Shown: piece after piece, positions 8,439-17,139 of the stretch
Position numbering within the stretch: position 1 is the stretch's first letter
Layout: each line of letters opens with the position of its first letter
Source: Bacteroidota bacterium
GTDB lineage: Bacteria > Bacteroidota > Bacteroidia > SXHM01
Direction of reading: 5' to 3'
DNA: 64,000 nucleotides
Assembly (NCBI GenBank): GCA_947479755.1
Contig: CANKAM010000001.1
Location: forward strand, 124,001-188,000
Notes under the pieces: generated by a model
Databases searched by the model: none
What the model saw: only the letters and a program-made list of their open reading frames with translations
Told to the model about the DNA's origin: nothing
Position numbers and translations under genes: made by a program

Positions 8439-9173
8439 ATGAAATACTTCTTTCTATTATTACTCACTACAACTATTGTTTTTTCAGCCTTTGCCCAAAC
8501 CCTTTCACCTTTCAGAGACGAAGTCACTAAAAAATGGGGCTACAAAGATGCAGGCGGCAAAATAGTAGTGCCTGCTCAATTCTATTCAGCAAATAAATAT
8601 TCAGAGGGCATGGCAACAGTTGAATGTCACGAAATCGTTGATCTCCTTGGAAGTCCCATGCCCCAGGTACGATATGGTTATTTAGATGCAACCGGTAATC
8701 AGGTTATTCCCTGCCAATATATCAACGCAGCAGATTTTTCTGAAGAACTTGCAACCGTACTTTCCAATGCCGGTCATGGCTTTATAGATAAGAAAGGAAA
8801 TACGGTAATCCCGTTCAATTATTCCGGTGCAAAATCCTTTTCTGAAGGGCTGGCACCAGTGAATAAGTCAGGAAAATGGGGATATATAGATAAAAAAGGG
8901 AACATCGTAATACCATGTACCTATGATGATGCCTCAGTTTTTTCAGAAGGATTGGCAGCCGTGAACATGGGCTATGTTGGCTGGTCATATGATGATGAAG
9001 AGGAAGCATCTGGTTTATGGGGATATATTGATAAAACAGGGAAAATGGTTATACCCTGCACTTATTCGTCTGCTAATAATTTTATGAGCAATGGTATTGC
9101 CATTGTTGAAGATGAAAATGGAGAAGCTATATTAATTGATAGAACCGGCAAGGTTGATGAAGGGGAAGAGTAG
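8439..9173 (+). CDS. WG-repeat protein (second of three)
   Basis: A 244-residue secreted protein with signal peptide ending AFAQ. At least four WG repeats are readable, for example KWGYKDAGGKIVVPAQFYSA, YGYLDATGNQVIPCQYINA, HGFIDKKGNTVIPFNYSGA and KWGYIDKKGNIVIPCTYDDA, each followed by an FSEGLA-type strand. The C-terminus is acidic (VDEGEE). Its repeats are closer to those of 9232-9852 than to a generic consensus, suggesting duplication. Function unknown; likely periplasmic or surface. Confidence 0.78.
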   Translation: MKYFFLLLLTTTIVFSAFAQTLSPFRDEVTKKWGYKDAGGKIVVPAQFYSANKYSEGMATVECHEIVDLLGSPMPQVRYGYLDATGNQVIPCQYINAADFSEELATVLSNAGHGFIDKKGNTVIPFNYSGAKSFSEGLAPVNKSGKWGYIDKKGNIVIPCTYDDASVFSEGLAAVNMGYVGWSYDDEEEASGLWGYIDKTGKMVIPCTYSSANNFMSNGIAIVEDENGEAILIDRTGKVDEGEE

Positions 9174-9231
9174 AGACCAGTTCTAATAAAACCTTAACTA
9201 TAACGAAAACCTTGAAATTAATACTAAAAAA

Positions 9232-9852
9232 ATGGCAAAAAACATCTCCCTGATATCGCTTATTATTACAGCCGCTGCATTCACCACCAGCGCCCAAACC
9301 CTTAAACCATTTTCTGATATGGACGATAAATGGGGCTACCAGAATGAAAGCTATCAAACAGTCATCCCCTGCCAGTTTGAAGCAGCAAAAGAATTTTCAG
9401 AAGGAATGGCAGCAGTTAGAAACAAAGTAAAAGTGCCTGATGGTAATGGATTATTCCAATTCGATTATCTCTGGGGATACATAAACCTGACCGGTAAAAT
9501 AGTTATACCGTGCCAGTATTCTGAAGCGCTGATTTTTTTAGGCGAATGTGCCGTAGTAGCCAAAGGCAATAAATATGCATTGATAGATAAAAAAGGAAAA
9601 GCATTAACCCCTTTTAAATACGATGAAATAGCATACATGGCCGAAGAGCTTACAGCGGTAAACATTGGCAAAACCCAAGATGGAGATGAGCCGGGCTTAT
9701 GGGGATTTATAGACAAAACCGGCAAAGAAGTAATACCTCTCAATTATTACAAAGTAGAATCATTCTCAGAATATGATGCCACTGCTAAAGTAACAGACCA
9801 AAATTTCGAGACTTATTATATAGATACAAAAGGCATACGCGTAAAAAAATAA
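9232..9852 (+). CDS. WG-repeat protein (third of three)
   Basis: A 206-residue secreted protein. The signal peptide ends near SAQ, followed by TLKPFSDMDDKWGYQNE, parallel to TLSPFRDEVTKKWGYKD of the preceding gene. WG repeats include LWGYINLTGKIVIPCQYSEA and LWGFIDKTGKEVIPLNYYKV. It lies 58 bp after the second WG gene and 17 bp before the di-haem cytochrome gene, so it may be cotranscribed with the cytochromes, although a functional link is not shown. Confidence 0.75.
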   Translation: MAKNISLISLIITAAAFTTSAQTLKPFSDMDDKWGYQNESYQTVIPCQFEAAKEFSEGMAAVRNKVKVPDGNGLFQFDYLWGYINLTGKIVIPCQYSEALIFLGECAVVAKGNKYALIDKKGKALTPFKYDEIAYMAEELTAVNIGKTQDGDEPGLWGFIDKTGKEVIPLNYYKVESFSEYDATAKVTDQNFETYYIDTKGIRVKK

Positions 9853-9869
9853 GAAATAGTAACAAGCAA

Positions 9870-10547
9870 ATGAAAATTCACATTCTATTTCTAATAATAC
9901 TTATTCTTTCAGCCATTACCTCCTGCAATAACACTACTAAACCTGAAACAGAAGACACAACCGATAAAGCACTTAAAGCCGATACCCAAAAAGGCAAACA
10001 ACTTTTTGCAACCTGCATAGCCTGCCACGGAAATAATGGTCAGGGCATACAAAACATGAATGCACCCAACCTTGCAGCACAAGATGCATGGAACCTTAAC
10101 CGTCAGCTAACTAATTTCAAAACCGGAATTCGCGGAACCCATGTCGATGATATTTATGGCGCACAAATGGCGCCCATGGCGCAAACCCTTGCTGATGAAC
10201 AGGCAATAGTTGATGTGGTTGCCTATATTAAAACACTTTCTGCCACAGCAAATGAACAAACAATAAAAGGCGATATAGTAAAAGGAGAAGACTATTACAA
10301 CATGGCTTGCGGCTCATGTCACGGCACCAACGCATCAGGAAATGAAAGCCTGAACTCACCTAAACTCACAGCCATAAACGACTGGTATCTTGAACGCCAG
10401 GTGCTGAATTTTAAAAAAGGAATTCGCGGCAGCCATGGCGATGATAAATTTGGCGCCCAGATGAAACAAATTGCAGGCACCACTGAAGAAGGGCAAATGT
10501 TGAATGATATTATAGCATACATACACTCCGTTGAAGAACTACAGTAG
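9870..10547 (+). CDS. Tandem di-haem cytochrome c (c4-like) lipoprotein
   Basis: A 225-residue lipoprotein (signal ending ITSC). Two homologous cytochrome c domains each carry one haem site (CIACHG and CGSCHG) and end with a similar NFK.GIRG.H.DD.YGAQM segment whose Met is the probable distal ligand. This two-domain layout is that of cytochrome c4-type electron carriers. The stop overlaps the start of the following peroxidase-like gene by 17 bp, indicating tight coupling; it may deliver electrons to that enzyme. Confidence 0.85.
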   Translation: MKIHILFLIILILSAITSCNNTTKPETEDTTDKALKADTQKGKQLFATCIACHGNNGQGIQNMNAPNLAAQDAWNLNRQLTNFKTGIRGTHVDDIYGAQMAPMAQTLADEQAIVDVVAYIKTLSATANEQTIKGDIVKGEDYYNMACGSCHGTNASGNESLNSPKLTAINDWYLERQVLNFKKGIRGSHGDDKFGAQMKQIAGTTEEGQMLNDIIAYIHSVEELQ

Positions 10548-11706
10548 CCTTATTTTTTTTCTTGCTATTGTTTTTCTAACGGCTTGCAAAAAAGAAAACA
10601 CCGGAACCATAAAACTCGCTCAACATTGTCCGCCCGGCTTTGAACTTACAGCTGATAACAAATGTCTTTGCCGTTCACTTTATCATCAATATAACTCACT
10701 CAACAATGCCGGTGTAGGTGGTTTGCAAACAGGTTTGCCGCCAATGCGCGATGGCTTTTCACCGCAGCAAATTGATTTAGGACGCTATCTTTTTTTTGAC
10801 CCGGTATTATCGGGCAATCAAAAACTTTCCTGCGCAAGTTGCCATAACCCTGCATTAGGTTTTAGTGACGGGCAAGCACGCAGCACCGGGTTTAACGGAC
10901 AACTGCTAAACCGCGCTGCACCTACGCTTTGGAATGTTGCTTTTCTTAAATCATTCTTCTGGGATGCCCGTGCATCAACACTTGAAGAGCAAATGCAGGG
11001 ACCACTGTATGCAGAAAATGAAATGAATAATACTCAAGAAAAATTGCTGTCATCGCTTAACGCAATACTTGGTTACCGCGAATTATTCAGTCAGGCATTT
11101 CCTAAAAAAAATAATAATCAGATACAAATCAATGAAGTTTATACCGCACTTGCAGCATTTGAATCTTCTCTTATTTCACTCAATAGCCGTTATGATTTAT
11201 ATGCACACGGATACCACGAAGCTTTAAAGAAAAACGAAATTGAAGGAATGAATGTGTTCCGTTCTTTTGTGGCGCGTTGTGCCGAATGTCATACACCACC
11301 CTTATTCACCAATCAACAAATTGCCGTGCTCGGAACACCAGAGCAAGAAGATTTACCCTTTGATGCAGGAGCAGAAAAAACCTTTAACGACCCCAGCATG
11401 CGCGGAGGTTTTAAAGTGCCCACCCTGCGAAACATTGCACAAACAGCACCTTACATGCACTCCGGCAAATTTGCATCCTTGCAGGATGTTGTAACCTTTT
11501 ACAATAGCGGACGAGGACATGCAGTTCCTGAAAATGAAAAGCTGAGCCTTCACTGGCATATATGGGAACCCAACCTGACTCAATATGAAATTGAGCGAGT
11601 AGTTGATTTTCTTAATACACTCACAGACGAAAGCTTTAAACCTGCTGCGCCACAAGAATTGCCATCAGGTTTACAACCTGTGCACCTAAAAAAAATAATA
11701 TCTTAA
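10531..11706 (+). CDS. MauG/cytochrome c peroxidase-like di-haem lipoprotein
   Basis: A 391-residue protein with lipobox FLTAC. A short Cys-containing segment (CPPGFELTADNKCLC) precedes the CCP/MauG domain: LGRYLFFDPVLSGNQKLSCASCHNP (first haem), later ARCAECHTPPLFT (second haem) and PTLRNIAQTAPYMHSG, the block holding the Met/Tyr ligand region. It is either an H2O2-reducing peroxidase or a MauG-type protein-modifying enzyme; sequence alone does not decide. It sits between the di-haem cytochrome and the beta-helix-cytochrome gene and differs from the MbnH-like enzyme at the left edge. Confidence 0.85.
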   Translation: MKNYSSLIFFLAIVFLTACKKENTGTIKLAQHCPPGFELTADNKCLCRSLYHQYNSLNNAGVGGLQTGLPPMRDGFSPQQIDLGRYLFFDPVLSGNQKLSCASCHNPALGFSDGQARSTGFNGQLLNRAAPTLWNVAFLKSFFWDARASTLEEQMQGPLYAENEMNNTQEKLLSSLNAILGYRELFSQAFPKKNNNQIQINEVYTALAAFESSLISLNSRYDLYAHGYHEALKKNEIEGMNVFRSFVARCAECHTPPLFTNQQIAVLGTPEQEDLPFDAGAEKTFNDPSMRGGFKVPTLRNIAQTAPYMHSGKFASLQDVVTFYNSGRGHAVPENEKLSLHWHIWEPNLTQYEIERVVDFLNTLTDESFKPAAPQELPSGLQPVHLKKIIS

Positions 11707-11740
11707 AGTCAAACTAAAGTATCTCTAAACAAAACCAACA

Positions 11741-13234
11741 ATGAAAACAATCTTTAAATTCCTTGGCATGCTCATAGCTGCAGCCATCCTTTTCGGTGCA
11801 GGATATCTTGTCTCCAAAAAACAAAAAAGCAATGTTCCGCCACCACCAACAGTCAATTATTTCAGCGGTGCCGGAACAAAAAATGCTTCAGGTTTGCAGC
11901 AAACAGAAGAACGCAATGTTGTGGAAGTTAAACAAGGGCAATCTATACAGGAAGCTGTAAACAACGCAAAATCGGGCGACCTCATCCGTGTTTATCCCGG
12001 CACCTACAAAGAAACTATTTACATCGATAAAGACAATATCTATTTGCAAGGCGTTGTTCTTGAAGGCGAATGGCCCATACTGGAAGGCGAGAAAAAACGA
12101 AACGATGCTATCTTATATTCAGGAAACAATATGGTTATTGAAAATTTCAAAATCATGAATTATAAAGGCAACGGAATAATGGGACAAGCCGGAAATAATT
12201 TTATTATCCGTAACAATTATATTATTGATACCGGTGTTTACGGCATTTTTCCCGAGTTTGGCACAAACGGACTAATATCACACAACATACTTTCAGGCAT
12301 TGAAGATGCCGCCATTTATGTTGGCATGTGCGACAATATTGATGTGCTTTATAACGAAGTATTCAAAAGTGTTGCAGGTATAGAAATTGAAAATTCACGC
12401 CATGCTTTAGTGGAAGGAAATTATGTGCATGACAATACAGGGGGCATCTTAGCATTTATTACTCCGGGCTTGCCTATAAAAACTTGTTTCGATGTAATTA
12501 TCCGCAACAACTTTATCATCAATAATAATCTTGAAAATTTTGGTGAGCCAGGTTCTATTGTGGCAAGCCTGCCGCGCGGCACAGGAATTATTATTATGGC
12601 TGCCGATGAGGTAACAATAGAAAACAACATAATAACAGGAAACGAAAATGCAGGAATTGTAATGACCGACCTTAATTTTATTGCACACATTACAAAAGAC
12701 CCTGAATCAGAACCTAATCCCGATCGCATTGTAATTCTTGATAACATTATGAGCAATAATGGCAGTAATCCTATTGACGAACTGAAAGCAGCAAGAATTG
12801 CTTACATGGTTACTGCCAAGGGAATAGATATTGTTGCCGTAGGTGGCGGAACAGGAAGTTGCATCAGAGACAAAAGCAAATATGTAACCATTGGATTAGA
12901 TAACTACTCGCAATGTCAATCACCAGGAACAGCAAATGTGTTATCTTATATGCTTGAAAAACCTGCACCTCCGCGTGATACAAAAACGGAAGACAGAGGG
13001 CGATTAATCTATTATGGAATTTGCAGTGGTTGCCACTCTTATAACCTGCGCATGATTGGTCCGCCAACTATGACTATACAAGCTTTATATAAAGATAATC
13101 CGCAAGGGATTGCTGATTATATAGCCAAGCCAGTTCATAAACGCACAGACTTTCCTGAAATGCCGCCACAAGATTATTTGTCAGAAGAAAAAAGGCTGGA
13201 AGTAGCTAAGTATATGCTGTCTATTGATAAGTAG
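11741..13234 (+). CDS. Right-handed beta-helix (NosD-like) protein fused to cytochrome c
   Basis: A 497-residue protein with an N-terminal membrane anchor (about 5-25). Residues about 60-380 show parallel beta-helix periodicity with the NosD/CASH-type opening VKQGQSIQEAVNNAKSGDLI and repeated N-rich turns (NNFIIRNNYI, NNIDVLYNEV). The C-terminal 90 residues are a cytochrome c domain with GICSGCHSY and a MPPQDYLSEE segment that could supply the distal Met. NosD helps load copper into nitrous-oxide reductase, but no nosZ or other nos gene is in the window, so that role is only a possibility. It is probably periplasmic, 35 bp after the peroxidase-like gene. Confidence 0.8.
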   Translation: MKTIFKFLGMLIAAAILFGAGYLVSKKQKSNVPPPPTVNYFSGAGTKNASGLQQTEERNVVEVKQGQSIQEAVNNAKSGDLIRVYPGTYKETIYIDKDNIYLQGVVLEGEWPILEGEKKRNDAILYSGNNMVIENFKIMNYKGNGIMGQAGNNFIIRNNYIIDTGVYGIFPEFGTNGLISHNILSGIEDAAIYVGMCDNIDVLYNEVFKSVAGIEIENSRHALVEGNYVHDNTGGILAFITPGLPIKTCFDVIIRNNFIINNNLENFGEPGSIVASLPRGTGIIIMAADEVTIENNIITGNENAGIVMTDLNFIAHITKDPESEPNPDRIVILDNIMSNNGSNPIDELKAARIAYMVTAKGIDIVAVGGGTGSCIRDKSKYVTIGLDNYSQCQSPGTANVLSYMLEKPAPPRDTKTEDRGRLIYYGICSGCHSYNLRMIGPPTMTIQALYKDNPQGIADYIAKPVHKRTDFPEMPPQDYLSEEKRLEVAKYMLSIDK

Positions 13235-13250
13235 CGTTTAGCAGGTTAAG

Positions 13251-13652
13251 CTACAGTTGCTGCTTTTCGGCAAATGCAAAAATATGCCCGTCAGGGTCTG
13301 CAAAGTAGCAAACTTTGTCGCCCCAATCTCTGGGTTCTATTGGGCTGATTAGTCTAGCACCACAGTTTAATGCGTTGTTAAATTCAAGTTCAATATCTGT
13401 CGCATATAAATATAACTCACAGCGGGGTATTCCGTTACCCATGTCGGGATGTGGCGTTTTATTACCCAGTATTTTTGCAATGCCTTTATTGGGCATCAGA
13501 CCAAGTTTAGTTGTTGGTGATAATAAATATTCTGTCATTCCGGGAACATTTAAAACAGGGTTTTTACGTAATAATTTCTCGTAAAACTTCCTGCTTTTCT
13601 CCTGATCGTTTACATAAAGAATAAACTCAACCTGTTTGATGCTTTTTATCAT
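13251..13652 (-). CDS. VOC-fold (glyoxalase/bleomycin-resistance type) protein
   Basis: A 133-residue protein with the vicinal-oxygen-chelate fold pattern: IKQVEFILYVNDQEKSRKFYEKLL at the start and ISPIEPRDWGDKVCYFADPDGHIFAFAEK at the end. It is a single-domain cytosolic protein of typical length. The substrate cannot be told. It is convergent with the beta-helix cytochrome gene and divergent from the glycyl-radical operon; the FNR box between them has a good -7 element only in the plus direction. Confidence 0.8.
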   Translation of the reverse strand: MIKSIKQVEFILYVNDQEKSRKFYEKLLRKNPVLNVPGMTEYLLSPTTKLGLMPNKGIAKILGNKTPHPDMGNGIPRCELYLYATDIELEFNNALNCGARLISPIEPRDWGDKVCYFADPDGHIFAFAEKQQL

Positions 13653-13710
13653 TTTTTGAAGACTATACTGCGCAAAGAAATAAAAAAATACTTGCTTTCA
13701 GCTATATCTG

Positions 13711-13758
13711 AACTATGACCATTGTCATAGTTAATGAAACTTGACTGAGTTAATATTG
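13711..13758 (+). promoter_or_regulatory. FNR-type box plus -7 element, glycyl-radical operon promoter
   Basis: The palindrome AACTATGA-CCATTG-TCATAGTT (13711-13732) is perfect and extends one base pair into the spacer. TAATATTG (13751-13758, 5 of 6 of TAnnTTTG) is centred 33 bp downstream. Predicted start of transcription is near 13763, about 36 bp before ATG 13799. This suits oxygen-sensitive glycyl-radical genes activated under anoxia. Confidence 0.75.
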
Positions 13759-13798
13759 GCACGTTGTAAATGCACAGCCAACTATTAGTTCAGCCTTA

Positions 13799-14695
13799 AT
13801 GAATCCGCTTATTTTTGATATCCAACGTTTCTCAATCCATGACGGCCCCGGAATAAGAACGGTTGTTTTTTTTAAAGGCTGCAATCTTGAGTGCCCCTGG
13901 TGTCAGAACCCGGAATCAATGGCTTTTAAACCACAGATTGCCGTTTATGAAGATAAATGTATTGACAGCAGAGATTGCGCAAAAGCCTGCCCGGTAAACG
14001 CCATCAGTTTTGATGATGGGTTAAAAATTAACCGTCAACTCTGCAATGGTTGCGGAAAATGTGTTGATGCTTGTGTATCTGAAGCTTTAAAAATAATAGG
14101 CAAAGAATATTCTGCCGATCAAGTGATGGCAGAAATTATGCGTGATGTTGAATACTACAATACATCAGGAGGCGGAGTTACCTTCTCAGGTGGGGAACCA
14201 ACACTGCATCATGATTTTTTACTGGAACTGTTGAAAAGATGCAAAGCCGCAGGGCTTCATACAACAATTGAAACCAACGGCTACTTTTCATGGGAAAAAT
14301 TCGAGTTGCTGATGCCCTATCTAGATTTGATTTATTTTGACGTAAAAATCATCAATCCTGAGGCAAACAAAAAACTGATTTCGGGTAACAGCATACGAAT
14401 TACAAGCAATATGCTAAGACTTGCAATGCAGGGAGCGCCCGTTGAATTCAGGGTGCCCTTAATTCCTGGCTTTACAGCTAATGATGCCAACATAAAAGAT
14501 ATTATAAACATTTTAAGTTCATGCGGTGCCGAATCGGTTCATCTGTTGCCCTACCACAGCATGGGCGAATGTAAAGCAAGAAAAATTGACAGCCACCTTC
14601 CACCACTTAACCTCAGTTCTTATACCACTGATGAGTTAAAAAAATTTCAATCGCTTTTTGAACGGGAAAATATTGCAACCATCGTTTACAGATAA
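13799..14695 (+). CDS. Glycyl-radical enzyme activating radical SAM protein
   Basis: A 298-residue member of the PflA-like family. The radical SAM cluster is CNLECPWC (C28, C32, C35). A ferredoxin-like insert follows: C54...C60...C64-P and C82-C85-C88-C92. In the first set a Ser (S57) takes the place of the usual second Cys, so one cluster may have an alternative ligand. GGGVTFSGGEP is the SAM-binding motif. It uses SAM to install the glycyl radical on its partner, encoded 30 bp downstream. The two-cluster insert is typical of activases for enzymes other than classical pyruvate formate-lyase. Confidence 0.9.
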   Translation: MNPLIFDIQRFSIHDGPGIRTVVFFKGCNLECPWCQNPESMAFKPQIAVYEDKCIDSRDCAKACPVNAISFDDGLKINRQLCNGCGKCVDACVSEALKIIGKEYSADQVMAEIMRDVEYYNTSGGGVTFSGGEPTLHHDFLLELLKRCKAAGLHTTIETNGYFSWEKFELLMPYLDLIYFDVKIINPEANKKLISGNSIRITSNMLRLAMQGAPVEFRVPLIPGFTANDANIKDIINILSSCGAESVHLLPYHSMGECKARKIDSHLPPLNLSSYTTDELKKFQSLFERENIATIVYR

Positions 14696-14725
14696 TAATC
14701 AGCAACTAATACTAAAATAAGTATC

Positions 14726-17113
14726 ATGAGCACAATAACACAAAAAAAATCGGATACAAAATCTTTGAAAAGATTATTGCAATTAAAACAGGAAGTGGAA
14801 GCAGCGCCTCCTTCTATTTGTGCTGAACGTGCTTTACTGATTACCGAATATTTCAAAAATAAAGCGAATCAGAAAAAGCCTTTAGTGATTCAAAAAGCCG
14901 AAGCGTTGGCGCATGTTTTAAAACAAAAATCGATAAAAATATATCCCGGTGAACTGATTGTTGGCAGCACTACTTCAAAACGCAAAGCCGGGCCAATATA
15001 TCCTGAACTGCATGGCGTTCCGGTATTGGAGGACCTGTTTAATTTCAAAAATAGAAACCTGAATCCTTTACAAATAACTGATAAAGATAAGAAATCACTT
15101 CTGCTTGATGTAGTTCCTTTCTGGCTCACAAAATTTATGGCTTACAAGGCACTATCAACCATGGAACTGTTTTCTTTTGTAGTTGATCAGCTTAAGCCGA
15201 AATTTTATCTGATTAATGAAACTGCAGGAATAGGGCATATAGTTCCCGGGTATGAAACACTTATAAATAGTGGGATAGACGGCATACTAAAACAAATTTC
15301 AGAAAACAAAAAGACGTTGGATAAATCAGATGAAAAGTATCATTTGTATGAAGCCATGGAGATTATTTGCAACGGAGTCATTGATATGGCTTCGCTTTAT
15401 TCTGCAGAAGCATTTCGTCTTTCTAAAGAAGAAAAAAACGAAGAACGGAAAAGTGAACTTGAAATGATTGCGCACAATCTGCAGCATGTTCCCATGCGCC
15501 CTGCCTGCACTTTTCATGAAGCACTGCAAAGCATCTGGATGCTGCATACCGCCATTACTCTGGAAGGACTTGATAACGGCATAAGTTTCGGGCGAAGCGA
15601 TCAATACCTCTATCCGTTTTATAAAAATGATATTGAAAAAGGAATGCTTACACCCGACAGGGCAAAAGAACTGCTTGGATGTTTTGGTATAAAAAGCGCG
15701 GAAATAATTCCGGTATTCAGCAATTCAATAAGTGAATGTCATGGCGGTTTTTTGAGCGGACAGGCAATGACCATTGGAGGAATTGATAAAAACGGCAACG
15801 ATGTTACAAACGAACTCTCTTATATTATTCTTGACCTGATGGCAGAAATAAAAATGCGTCAGCCCAACTACCACGCACGCATACATCCCGGCTCACCTCA
15901 GAAATATATTGACAAGATTGTAGCGAACTTAGTTACCGGAGTTAACTCTCCAGCGTTATTTAATGACGAAATAATTATTGAAAGTTTAAAAGGATGTGGT
16001 TTTTCGTCCGATGATGCAAAAGAATATACAACATTGGGCTGCGTAGAATTAGGTGCTTCGGGAAAAACATTTGGTTCAACAGATGCCGCGCTTTTCAATT
16101 TGCCTATTTGTCTTGAAATGGCTCTGAACAACGGAAAACTGTTTAGCGGAATAATGCAATACGGCTATGCCACCGGATATCCCGAAACATTTAAAACAAT
16201 TGGTGACCTGAAAATAGGGTTCCGCAGGCAGGTGAATTATATGGTTAATAAGTTGGTGGAGGCGCTGGCTCCCATTGAAGAAGGCAACCGCAAATATCAC
16301 CCTACACCACTCACATCTGCTTTTACCGAAGGCTGTATAGAAAAAGGAAAAGATGTAACCGAAGGTGGTGCTGTTTATAATTTCAGTGGGGTGCAGGGTG
16401 TTGGGGTTACCGATGTTGGCGATAGTTTATATGCCATTGAGCAATTGGTTTTTGTAAAGAAAAAATATTCGCTCACAACATTGATTAATGTCTTGAAAAA
16501 TAATTTTGAAGGTAATGAAAAGATGCGACTTGAGTTTTTAAATGTTTCAAAATTCGGCAATGATATTCCTGAAGTGGATGCTTACAGCGTTTGGGTTACC
16601 GATACATTTTACCATGCATTTGAATACAAAAAAAACACACGTGGTGGAAAATTTGTAGCAGGGTATTATTCCACTACCACTCATTACAGTTTTGGTAAAC
16701 TGACAGGAGCTTTGCCAAACGGAAGAAAAAAAGGTTTGCCTTTTTCTTCTGGCATTGCACCTATGAATGGTGCCGATAAAAAAGGGCCGACTGCATTGTT
16801 TAATTCCATTACTGCCATTAATTATCTGCCTGCTCACAACGGCACCAACGTAAATGCCAAGTTTGATACAGCAACATTAAAAGGTGAACATGGAAAAGAA
16901 ATTTTAAAAAGTTTATTGCTCACCTATTTCAAAAAAGGAGGAATGCAAATTCAATTGAATGTATTAGATACCGAGATGCTGAAAGATGCAAAGTTACATC
17001 CCGAAAAATATCCTTCGTTGGTTGTGCGGGTTTCGGGGTACTCTGCCTATTTTAATGACCTTTCGGATGCCATGAAAGATGAAATCATCCAACGCAGCAG
17101 TTTGCAATTCTGA
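14726..17113 (+). CDS. Glycyl-radical enzyme of unassigned substrate
   Basis: A 795-residue protein of the PFL/glycerol-dehydratase superfamily. The catalytic thiyl Cys and general-base Glu are visible as TTLGCVELGASGK (GCVE, dehydratase/lyase type rather than the Cys-Cys of PFL). The C-terminal radical loop is VVRVSGYSAYF, whose Gly carries the radical. The region RPNYHARIHPGSP and the active-site blocks do not clearly match choline lyase, hydroxyproline dehydratase or isethionate lyase by eye. Reaction unknown; the GCVE motif favours C-O, C-N or C-S cleavage. It is cotranscribed with its activase under an FNR-type promoter, so it is expected to be strictly anaerobic. Confidence 0.88.
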   Translation: MSTITQKKSDTKSLKRLLQLKQEVEAAPPSICAERALLITEYFKNKANQKKPLVIQKAEALAHVLKQKSIKIYPGELIVGSTTSKRKAGPIYPELHGVPVLEDLFNFKNRNLNPLQITDKDKKSLLLDVVPFWLTKFMAYKALSTMELFSFVVDQLKPKFYLINETAGIGHIVPGYETLINSGIDGILKQISENKKTLDKSDEKYHLYEAMEIICNGVIDMASLYSAEAFRLSKEEKNEERKSELEMIAHNLQHVPMRPACTFHEALQSIWMLHTAITLEGLDNGISFGRSDQYLYPFYKNDIEKGMLTPDRAKELLGCFGIKSAEIIPVFSNSISECHGGFLSGQAMTIGGIDKNGNDVTNELSYIILDLMAEIKMRQPNYHARIHPGSPQKYIDKIVANLVTGVNSPALFNDEIIIESLKGCGFSSDDAKEYTTLGCVELGASGKTFGSTDAALFNLPICLEMALNNGKLFSGIMQYGYATGYPETFKTIGDLKIGFRRQVNYMVNKLVEALAPIEEGNRKYHPTPLTSAFTEGCIEKGKDVTEGGAVYNFSGVQGVGVTDVGDSLYAIEQLVFVKKKYSLTTLINVLKNNFEGNEKMRLEFLNVSKFGNDIPEVDAYSVWVTDTFYHAFEYKKNTRGGKFVAGYYSTTTHYSFGKLTGALPNGRKKGLPFSSGIAPMNGADKKGPTALFNSITAINYLPAHNGTNVNAKFDTATLKGEHGKEILKSLLLTYFKKGGMQIQLNVLDTEMLKDAKLHPEKYPSLVVRVSGYSAYFNDLSDAMKDEIIQRSSLQF

Positions 17114-17139
17114 AGGAAACTAACAAAAACAATATAGCC

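Noticed and set aside
13651-13732. Divergent control of the VOC gene by the box at 13711
   Set aside because: At the 33-bp position on the minus strand there is no TAnnTTTG-like element (AGTATTTT), whereas the plus side has one.
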